DNA of 64,000 nt, from contig NZ_ATYR01000006.1 in the NCBI RefSeq assembly GCF_000427785.1, positions 1 through 64,000 on the forward strand, in the 5' to 3' direction. Source of the stretch: Massilia alkalitolerans DSM 17462 (GTDB lineage Bacteria > Pseudomonadota > Gammaproteobacteria > Burkholderiales > Burkholderiaceae_D). A program made the translations under genes and the position numbers. Below, piece by piece: positions 58,004-64,000 of the stretch (within the stretch, counting starts at the first letter, position 1; each line of letters opens with the position of its first letter). A model generated the notes under the pieces. That model was not told the origin of the DNA. It searched no databases and worked only from the letters and a program-made list of their open reading frames with translations.

Positions 58004-58879
58004 ATGCGTCTCATCGCCCTTGCCACCATTGCCGCCGCCGTCGCTTCCCTGAGCGGCTGCGCCATCATCGTGTCGCCGAACGACGGCGACGTTCGCATGC
58101 GCACGGTGTTCAGCGACAATGCGCTCGAGGGCGACGGCATCGCCGCGCGCGACCAGCGCCAGGTGGCGGCGCACGGCGTGCTTGACGTGAGCGGGTCGAT
58201 GCTGGTCGAGGTGCAGGTGCGCCCGGGCCAGGCGCCTTCGCTGCTGGTCGAAGCCGATGGCAACCTGCTGCCCTATATCCGCACCGAAGCGCAGGGTAAT
58301 ACCCTGAAGATCTCGAACGAGCGCCAGCTGCGCAGCAAGACGCCGGTGCGCATCGTCTACACCACGCCACGACTGACCGAGGTGCGTGCCGGCGGTTCCG
58401 GCCAGGTCGTCGTGCGTGACCTGAACGGCGCGCCGCTGGAGGTGCGCAAGAGCGGTTCCGGGACGGTAGCCCTGTCCGGCAAGGTCGACAGCCTGCACGC
58501 GCGCGTGAGCGGCTCGGGCGTCCTCGATGCCGGCCAACTGCGCAGCGCCAGCGCCGACCTGAGCCTGGCGGGTTCGGGCCGCATGAACGTCGGCGAGATC
58601 CGCGGCGACTACGTGCGCGCCAGCGTGGCCGGTTCGGGCGTGCTGCAGGCCGGCGGCGCGGTGCGTTCGCTGAACGCCCGTGTCGCAGGCTCGGGCAGCG
58701 TGGACCTGGCCGCGCTGTCGACGCAGGACGCCGACCTGGCGGCCGATGGTTCGGGCGGGATTCGCGCCACCGTCAAGCAGTCGCTGGTGGCGCATGGCGG
58801 CGGCTCGGGCGGGATCCGGGTGTATGGGCATCCGGCACAGCGCAGCGTTACCGGCCGTAACGTGCATCTGCTGGATTGA
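58004..58879 (+). CDS. GIN-domain (DUF2807) lipoprotein
   Basis: This 291-residue lipoprotein has the signal LIALATIAAAVASLSGC. The mature part is a repetitive beta-structure of the GIN/DUF2807 family, with recurring GSG turns (RAGGSGQVVV, RKSGSGTVALSG, RVSGSGVLDAG, SLAGSGRMNVG, RVAGSGSVDLA) expected to form a right-handed beta-helix or solenoid. Function is unknown; homologues are envelope proteins. ATG 58004 follows GAGG. A REP pair lies just downstream. Confidence 0.85.
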   Translation: MRLIALATIAAAVASLSGCAIIVSPNDGDVRMRTVFSDNALEGDGIAARDQRQVAAHGVLDVSGSMLVEVQVRPGQAPSLLVEADGNLLPYIRTEAQGNTLKISNERQLRSKTPVRIVYTTPRLTEVRAGGSGQVVVRDLNGAPLEVRKSGSGTVALSGKVDSLHARVSGSGVLDAGQLRSASADLSLAGSGRMNVGEIRGDYVRASVAGSGVLQAGGAVRSLNARVAGSGSVDLAALSTQDADLAADGSGGIRATVKQSLVAHGGGSGGIRVYGHPAQRSVTGRNVHLLD

Positions 58880-58885
58880 TGTTGT

Positions 58886-58988
58886 AGCGTGGGCGGCTTT
58901 GCCGCCCACGCGGTGATAGATGGATGATGAACCGTCGCGGTAGCGCTGGCGAACGTTGACCGCGTGGGCGGGAGACCCGCCCACCCTA
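58886..58988. repeat. GTAG-type REP pair (BIME-like)
   Basis: GTAGCGTGGGCGGCTTTGCC opens a hairpin, and GTTGACCGCGTGGGCGGG to GCCCACCCTAC is an inverted partner. The pair matches the element at 7564-7668 in its GTAG ends, stem and spacing of about 100 bp, and fills the gap between two convergent genes. Confidence 0.75.
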
Positions 58989-58992
58989 CGTA

Positions 58993-60180
58993 TCACAGCA
59001 AATTATCGAGCAGGTCCGGCCCGAACACCTCGCGGTGCAGGCGGCTCGCCGGCGCGCCTGCCGCCAGCAGCGCATTCCACTGCGCCTGCATGAAGGGCAG
59101 CGGGCCGCACATGTAGACATCGGTCTCGCCGCGCGGCCACGAGGGCAGGCGCGTCAGCTCCATCTTGCCCTTCAGGGCGGCGCTTGCCTCTTCCTCTTCG
59201 TAGAACGTCACCACGTGCAGGTGCGGCATGCGCGCCTTGGCGCTGGCGATGTCCGCCTGGTGCGGGTGATGCGCCGCGTTGCGTGCGGCGTGGGCGAAGA
59301 TCACGCGGCGCTCCGGGTTCACGGTCGCGATGCGGTTCAGCGCCGCGATCATCGGCGTGATGCCGACGCCGGCCGAGAGCAGCACCACGGGCTCGTTCGA
59401 TTCGGTATCCGGCAGGAAGTCGCCGAAGGGGTGGATCACGTGCAACACGTCGCCCACGTTCACGTTGTCGTGCAGCCAGGTCGACACTTCACCGGCCGGA
59501 TGGGCGCCGCCGTCCTCGCGCTTGACCGAGATGCGCAGGCTGTCCTTGCCGGGGGCATCCGACAGGCTGTACTGGCGCAGCTGGCGGCGGCCATCGCTGA
59601 ACTCGACCGCCACGCTCAGGTACTGGCCGGCCTTGAAGGGCGGCAGGGCGCCGCCGTCCGCCGGGACGAAGCGGATGGAGACCACGTTGTCGCTCTCGCG
59701 CACCACTTCCGTCACGCGCATCGCGCGCGTCTCCCCCGGCTGCACGCCGGCTTCCTCGTACATCTTCGCTTCCGCGTCGATCAACAGGCGCGCCAGCGAG
59801 GTGTAGGCCTCTTCCCAGGCCTTGAGCAGCGGCTCGGTGGCGGCATCGCCCAGCACGGTCTTGATGGCGCCGAGCAGGTGATGGCCGACGATCGGGTAAT
59901 GGTCGGCACGGATGCCCACCGCGGCGTGCTTGTGCACGATGCGGCTCACCACCGGACCGAGCGCCGCGGCGTTGCCGATGTTGGCGGCGTACGCGAACAC
60001 CGCCGAGGCCAGGGATTGCTGCTGCACGCCGCTGGCCTGGTTGCCCATGTTGAACAGGTTCTTCAGTTCCGGATGCGCCTCGAACATGCTGCGATAGAAG
60101 GTGGTGGTGATGGCCAGGCCGTGTTCGCGCAGGACGGGGACGGAAGCGTCGATGTACGGACGAGAAGCGCTCGAGATCAT
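58993..60180 (-). CDS. hmp: Flavohemoglobin, nitric oxide dioxygenase
   Basis: This 395-residue enzyme oxidises nitric oxide to nitrate. The globin domain (1-140) has the proximal His region SRIVHKHAAVGIRADHYPIVGHHLL. The FAD domain has RQYSLSDAP, and the NAD domain has VLLSAGVGITPMIAAL and YMCGPLPFMQAQWNAL. Length is normal. An NsrR-type palindrome 100 bp upstream indicates induction by nitric oxide. It is divergent from the amino acid permease gene. Confidence 0.95.
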   Translation of the reverse strand: MISSASRPYIDASVPVLREHGLAITTTFYRSMFEAHPELKNLFNMGNQASGVQQQSLASAVFAYAANIGNAAALGPVVSRIVHKHAAVGIRADHYPIVGHHLLGAIKTVLGDAATEPLLKAWEEAYTSLARLLIDAEAKMYEEAGVQPGETRAMRVTEVVRESDNVVSIRFVPADGGALPPFKAGQYLSVAVEFSDGRRQLRQYSLSDAPGKDSLRISVKREDGGAHPAGEVSTWLHDNVNVGDVLHVIHPFGDFLPDTESNEPVVLLSAGVGITPMIAALNRIATVNPERRVIFAHAARNAAHHPHQADIASAKARMPHLHVVTFYEEEEASAALKGKMELTRLPSWPRGETDVYMCGPLPFMQAQWNALLAAGAPASRLHREVFGPDLLDNLL

Positions 60181-60279
60181 GATGTGTTCCTTGATAGATG
60201 TATTGATTATGAATCTTTAAGGCCAAAAAATTGGCCCGGACGCGATGGGCAATCGGTGCGGACGGGAGCATTCTATCAA

Positions 60280-60302
60280 AAGATGCTGAGTAAATGCATC
60301 TT
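60280..60302. promoter_or_regulatory. NsrR operator upstream of hmp
   Basis: AAGATGC-N9-GCATCTT is a perfect 7-bp inverted repeat in a 23-bp window, with the A/T-rich centre and arm sequence of the published NsrR consensus. NsrR is a nitric-oxide-sensing repressor that commonly controls hmp. The site lies 100 bp upstream of the hmp start; the permease GTG is 105 bp away on the other side. Confidence 0.8.
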
Positions 60303-60406
60303 TGCGCAAACAATTTTATTGCGAGAACACAAAACCCATATAATCGCTGCTTTTAGATGAGCGCTTGACCGGAGCGCTGCCGAAGCTTCTTCACAAAGGA
60401 CATGCC

Positions 60407-61870
60407 GTGAATCTGACCCTTGGCCAAAAGCTGATCCGCACCAAAACAGCCGAACGTCAGCATGACGAGGAAAGCAGCGGCGGCGGCCTCCAGCGATCGC
60501 TCGGCCTGTTCCCGCTGACCATGATCGGCGTCGGCGCCACGGTCGGCACCGGCATCTTCTTCACGATGGTCGAGGCGGTGCCGAAGGCCGGTCCGGCCGT
60601 GATCCTGTCCTTTCTGCTGGCCGCCGTCACCGCCGGCCTGACCGCCCTGTGCTACGCCGAACTGGCCGGCCGCGTGCCCGCCGCCGGTTCCTCGTATTCC
60701 TTCGCCTATGCGACCGTGGGCGAGTTCGCCGCCTTCATCGTGGCGGCCTGCCTGCTGCTCGAATACGGCCTGGCGGGAAGCGCGGTGGCGATCGGCTGGT
60801 CGGACTACCTGAACAACTTCCTGTCGAATGCCTTCGGATGGGAGATCCCGGCCCACCTGCGCTCGCCGATGTTCGTGTCGGACCACCATAACGTTCACTT
60901 CAGCCCAGGCAACTTCAACCTGCCGCCAGTGATCCTGGTGGCGATGTGCTGCATGTTGCTGATCCGCGGCACCAAGGAATCGGCGACCACCAACTCCATC
61001 ATGGTGCTGATCAAGCTGGCCATCCTGATCTTCTTCGTCGTGATCGCCTTCACCGGCTTCGATTCCGCCAACTTCACGCCCTTCTTCAGCCCCGACCCCG
61101 ACAGCGGCTTCGTGGGCATGGCCGGCGTGACCGCCGCCGCCGGCACCGTGTTCTTCTCTTTCATCGGCCTGGACACCATCGCCACCGCCGGCGAGGAAGT
61201 GAACAACCCGCGCCGCAACGTGCCGATCGGGATCCTGTCGGCGCTCCTGATCGTGACCGTGTTCTACCTGCTGGTGGCGGTGGCCGCGATGGGCGCCCAG
61301 CCCGCCCGCATGTTCGCAGGCCAGGAAGCCGGCCTGTCGGTGATCCTGCAGAACGTCACCGGCCAGGCCTGGCCGGCCCTGGTGCTGTCGGCCGGCGCGG
61401 TGGTGTCGGTGTTCTCGGTGACCCTGGTGACGATCTACGGCCAGACCCGCATCCTGTACGCGATCAGCCGCGACGGCCTGATCCCGAAGACCTTCCAGAA
61501 GGTGAACAAGCGCACCCTGGCCCCGACCGCCAACACCATCATCGTCTGCCTGGTGGTGGGCGCGGTGGCCGGCCTGGTCGATGCCACCTTCCTGTGGGAC
61601 ATGGTGAGCATGGGCACGCTGACCGCCTTCATCGTGGTGTCGATCGCCGTGCCGGTGATCCGCGCGAAGCAGGGCCCCGGCGAGCCGGGCCACTTTCGGG
61701 TGCCTTTCGGTCCCTACGCGATCCCGGGCCTGTCGGTATGCGCCTGCCTGTACATCATGAAGGACCTGTCGCCGGCCACCTTCCGCGTGTTCTTCATCTG
61801 GATGGGCGTGGCGGTGGCCACCTACTTCCTGTACAGCGTGCGCCACAGCCGCCTGAACAAGGCGCAGTAA
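60407..61870 (+). CDS. APC-superfamily amino acid permease
   Basis: This 487-residue inner-membrane permease with about 12 helices is of the cationic amino acid (CAT/YfnA) type. The helix 1 motif is MIGVGATVGTGIFFTMVEAVPKAGPAV, with the unwound GxG segment that contacts the substrate amino group. FFSFIGLDTIATAGEEVNNPRRNVPIGI is the classic helix 6 and loop. The GTG start at 60407 is chosen, 6 nt after AAAGGA; the in-frame TTG at 60365 has no such signal. The next gene starts immediately after its stop. Confidence 0.88.
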   Translation: MNLTLGQKLIRTKTAERQHDEESSGGGLQRSLGLFPLTMIGVGATVGTGIFFTMVEAVPKAGPAVILSFLLAAVTAGLTALCYAELAGRVPAAGSSYSFAYATVGEFAAFIVAACLLLEYGLAGSAVAIGWSDYLNNFLSNAFGWEIPAHLRSPMFVSDHHNVHFSPGNFNLPPVILVAMCCMLLIRGTKESATTNSIMVLIKLAILIFFVVIAFTGFDSANFTPFFSPDPDSGFVGMAGVTAAAGTVFFSFIGLDTIATAGEEVNNPRRNVPIGILSALLIVTVFYLLVAVAAMGAQPARMFAGQEAGLSVILQNVTGQAWPALVLSAGAVVSVFSVTLVTIYGQTRILYAISRDGLIPKTFQKVNKRTLAPTANTIIVCLVVGAVAGLVDATFLWDMVSMGTLTAFIVVSIAVPVIRAKQGPGEPGHFRVPFGPYAIPGLSVCACLYIMKDLSPATFRVFFIWMGVAVATYFLYSVRHSRLNKAQ

Positions 61871-62518
61871 ATGGAAGTGTTCGAACGGCGGCGCGACCGC
61901 TTCGCGCTGTTCGATGCGATGGACAGCGCCGCGGTCAACATCTGCTTCCCGCTCGAGCTGCCGGATTTCCGGCCCTGGTGCCGGGAAGCGGGCCTGGCCC
62001 CTTTCCACGTGCTGCTGTGCGCGGTGCTGCGCGCAGTGCTCAAGGTGGAGAACTTCCGCTACCGCCTGCTGGACGGCGAGGTATTCCGGATCGAGCGCCT
62101 GCGGCCATCCTTCACCGTGATCAACCAGCACCAGGACCTGAATTTCGCCCTGTTCGACTGGAGCGACGACCTGCGCGAATTCGTGGCGCGCGGCATCGCG
62201 GCGCGCGAACAAGCCTCGGCGATGACGGAGCTGAACGGCGCCTACCGCAGCCTCGGCCCGCGCGAAGCAAAGGAGCAGGTCTTCATCACCTGCATTCCCT
62301 GGCTGGCCTTCACCTCCATCCAGCACCCCAGCGCCTCGCTGGCGCATCCGGACATTCCCTCGCTGGCCTGGGGCAGGTTCCGCGACGCGCCGGGCGGCCG
62401 CCTGGAGCTGCCGTTCTCGGTGCAGGCGCACCATGGTTTTGTCGACGGCTTCCACATCCACCAGCTCGCGCAGCAGATTGCCGGCGAGCTGGAGGCGATC
62501 ATTTCGCCAGCGGCTTGA
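61871..62518 (+). CDS. Chloramphenicol acetyltransferase-fold protein
   Basis: This 215-residue protein has the CAT fold and length. The catalytic His motif is VQAHHGFVDGFHIHQLAQQI near the C terminus, and FITCIPWLAFTSIQHP matches the conserved central block. Catalytic residues are kept, so acyltransfer from acyl-CoA is likely. Whether chloramphenicol is a substrate cannot be said; many chromosomal homologues have other roles. The ATG directly abuts the permease TAA, indicating coupling. The last 20 bp overlap the convergent hydrolase gene. Confidence 0.82.
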   Translation: MEVFERRRDRFALFDAMDSAAVNICFPLELPDFRPWCREAGLAPFHVLLCAVLRAVLKVENFRYRLLDGEVFRIERLRPSFTVINQHQDLNFALFDWSDDLREFVARGIAAREQASAMTELNGAYRSLGPREAKEQVFITCIPWLAFTSIQHPSASLAHPDIPSLAWGRFRDAPGGRLELPFSVQAHHGFVDGFHIHQLAQQIAGELEAIISPAA

Positions 62519-63587
62519 CTACCTCGAGCAGGCTGACGAGAAGCTTGCCCGGCTCTTCCCATGGCACCATATGGGCCGAACGCTCGAACCAGACGATGCG
62601 CTTGTAGGGCGCGTCCACCGCGTCCATCCAGGCGACGGTCGGCGCGGCCGGTGTGGTGTAGTCGTGGCGGCCCAGGAACATCACGACCGGGATCGGGAAG
62701 CGCTTCAGGTTCGAGAAATCTACCTCGAGGAATTCGGGCAGCACGCGGCCCAGGGTCAGCAGGCTGCCCTTGTCGATGTCCTTCACCTGGCTCGGGGTGT
62801 ATTCGGGCGAGAGCAGGGGGCCGCGGAAGAAGTAACCGGATTCGCTGCGGAAGGCGGACAGGCCGCCGTAGTGCTGCGGCCACTTGCGCGCGATGACGAT
62901 GCGTTCGCGCGTGATCGGCCGGTCGCCGGGGTAGGGCGCGATCGATGACATTTCCTTGACCGCTTCGGCATTGTTCTCGCGCCTGGCGCGCTCCCAGGCG
63001 TAGTCGAAGCTGATGCGCTCGTTCTCGCGCACGTTCAGCACCTGGCCGATGCCGACATAGGCGTGAAACAGGTCGGGGCGCTTGAGGGCCGCACGCATGC
63101 CGACGATGGTGCCCCAGCTGTGCCCCATCAGGATGAGCTTGCGCTTGCCGTATTTCGCCTTCAGGTGCGCGGCCACTTCGATGGCGTCGTCGACGTAGCG
63201 CTCGATGCGGATCGTTGCGCCGACCTTGTCCGGATCGGCCTCGCCATAGCTTTTTCCCGCGCCGCGCTGGTCCCAGTTCACCACCGTGAAGTATTCCTCG
63301 ACCGGGCGCTGGAACTGCCACATGGTCGGCGTGATGGGGGAGGCGGGGCCGCCGTGCACGAACAGGATCATCGGGTTGGCGCGGTCCTGGCCGCGCACGC
63401 TGAGCCATTGGTCGACGCCGCCGATGCGGACCTTGTACGATTCCTGCACGCCGGACGGGGCGCTGATGCGGTTCAGGTCCTCGATGATGGTGCGCGCTTT
63501 CGCGTAGGTGTCAGGGGTTTCCTGCGCCATCGCGCCGGAGCAAATCAGCGCAAGCAGCGCGCCGCAGAGTAGCCAGGTCTTGTTCAT
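62499..63587 (-). CDS. Secreted alpha/beta hydrolase (proline iminopeptidase-like)
   Basis: This 362-residue exported hydrolase starts with a signal peptide (MNKTWLLCGALLALICSGAMA). It has the oxyanion segment LFVHGGPASPITP, the NWDQRGAGKSYGE motif of S33 peptidases, the nucleophile elbow LMGHSWGTIVGM (Ser), an Asp in FLGRHDYTTPA and the His in ERSAHMVPWEEP. Aminopeptidase or esterase activity is expected. ATG 63587 follows AAAGGA. The ORF is open to 63782 without support. Confidence 0.87.
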   Translation of the reverse strand: MNKTWLLCGALLALICSGAMAQETPDTYAKARTIIEDLNRISAPSGVQESYKVRIGGVDQWLSVRGQDRANPMILFVHGGPASPITPTMWQFQRPVEEYFTVVNWDQRGAGKSYGEADPDKVGATIRIERYVDDAIEVAAHLKAKYGKRKLILMGHSWGTIVGMRAALKRPDLFHAYVGIGQVLNVRENERISFDYAWERARRENNAEAVKEMSSIAPYPGDRPITRERIVIARKWPQHYGGLSAFRSESGYFFRGPLLSPEYTPSQVKDIDKGSLLTLGRVLPEFLEVDFSNLKRFPIPVVMFLGRHDYTTPAAPTVAWMDAVDAPYKRIVWFERSAHMVPWEEPGKLLVSLLEVVKPLAK

Positions 63588-63687
63588 GCCAGTCCTTTCA
63601 CTATCGATGAAAGGAGTATGCCGACGCGTCTGCATGCCTGCATCCGTTGCGCGATGAACTGCACGAGCGGTGGCATGAAACGAAAAG

Positions 63688-64000
63688 GCGCTGTCATCAT
63701 TAACTATGGATGAGCGCGGAACTGCTGAGCTGCTCGATGGTCGAACGCCTGTCACCGCAGAAGGGAACGACCATGCGCGCACTGTATTTCAAGAAGTGGT
63801 TTGCCAAGCTCCCCGCACTGAACCTGCCCCAGCGCCTGCAAACGCTGACCGCCCTGCATCCCGCTGCCGGGCTGGACCAGGTGATCGCCCTCATCGGCCA
63901 GATCGGCGGCACGCAGCGCCGCTGCCCCGACTGCGCCTGCGAACGTTACTACCGGCATGGGCAAGCGAACGGCTTGCAGCGCTACCGCTGCCGCGCCTGC
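63688..64000 (+). mobile_element. Left part of a probable IS1595-type insertion sequence
   Basis: A partial transposase gene runs off the window. Its probable left boundary is near GGCGCTGTCATCATTAACTA at 63688, inferred from the junction with intergenic sequence; the right end is outside, so inverted repeats and target duplication cannot be checked. Confidence 0.5.
63773..64000 (+). CDS. IS1595-type transposase, N-terminal fragment (cut by the window edge)
   Basis: The first 76 residues are visible, beginning MRALYFKKWFAKLPALNLPQ. They include a zinc-ribbon motif, CPDC at about 56-59, then YYRHGQANGLQRYRCRAC, which is typical of the N terminus of IS1595-family DDE transposases. AAGGGA precedes ATG 63773; an in-frame ATG at 63710 is less likely. 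The catalytic domain lies beyond the window. Confidence 0.75.
   Translation, partial: MRALYFKKWFAKLPALNLPQRLQTLTALHPAAGLDQVIALIGQIGGTQRRCPDCACERYYRHGQANGLQRYRCRAC

Noticed and set aside
61871-62518. Calling this gene a chloramphenicol resistance determinant.
   Set aside because: Fold and catalytic motif fit, but the operon context with an amino acid permease and its chromosomal setting give no support for that substrate.

Overview
The window looks like about 64 kb of chromosome from a GC-rich betaproteobacterium, most likely an Oxalobacteraceae member of the Massilia/Telluria/Duganella type. This is inferred from gene content: a PEP-CTERM protein, the tgt-yajC-secD-secF order, duplicated fadD genes, a Pseudomonas-style arginine succinyltransferase cluster and GTAG-type REP elements. 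No 16S sequence is present to confirm it. The window opens at the 3' end of an rRNA operon (5S rRNA and terminator) and ends inside the zinc-ribbon part of a transposase gene.

Layout. 0-3.2 kb: 5S rRNA, a degenerate aspartyl-protease-fold protein, a small lipoprotein, and an intact IS4-type insertion sequence that split the lipoprotein gene's terminator. 3.2-12.2 kb: a secreted SnoaL-like protein, a DHA2 drug exporter, a PagL-like lipid A deacylase, a SUFU-domain protein coupled to a beta-hydroxyacid dehydrogenase, an M20 amidohydrolase, a molybdopterin oxidoreductase and a lipoprotein metallopeptidase. 12.4-20.1 kb: tandem fadD genes, a PhoD phosphatase, an acyl-CoA thioesterase and an Atm1-type ABC exporter. 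20.2-24.9 kb: periplasmic asparaginase, secreted amidohydrolase, dicarboxylate/amino-acid symporter and an orphan GltL-type ATPase. 25-26.1 kb: a PEP-CTERM protein made of near-identical HAF repeats. 26.3-31.6 kb: pyrC, DUF3025, Gfo/Idh/MocA, a small secreted protein, a VOC protein, an NYN-LOTUS putative RNase and a TPR membrane protein. 31.6-39.5 kb: recG diverging from queA-tgt-yajC-secD-secF.

39.6-43.2 kb: three copies of a short conserved element with a promoter-like -10 and an intrinsic terminator, read here as a small-RNA family, interrupted by an FAD oxidase gene. An HDOD gene and a MarR operon follow. 43.4-56.6 kb: an ArgR-like AraC regulator and a complete AST pathway (aruC-aruF-aruG-astD-astB-astE) with a giant NAD-glutamate dehydrogenase gene between astB and astE. 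This would take arginine to succinate, two glutamates and 2-oxoglutarate. An ArgR-type direct-repeat site precedes aruC. 56.7-64 kb: an Old Yellow Enzyme, a GIN-domain lipoprotein, flavohemoglobin with a near-perfect NsrR operator, an amino-acid permease coupled to a CAT-fold protein, an alpha/beta hydrolase and the partial transposase.

The least conventional material is the three-copy putative sRNA family, a recurrent 20-bp AT-rich motif that also occurs inside GC-rich coding sequence, the pseudo-aspartyl protease, and the gdhB gene embedded in the AST operon. No CRISPR array, prophage or recognisable defence island was seen.
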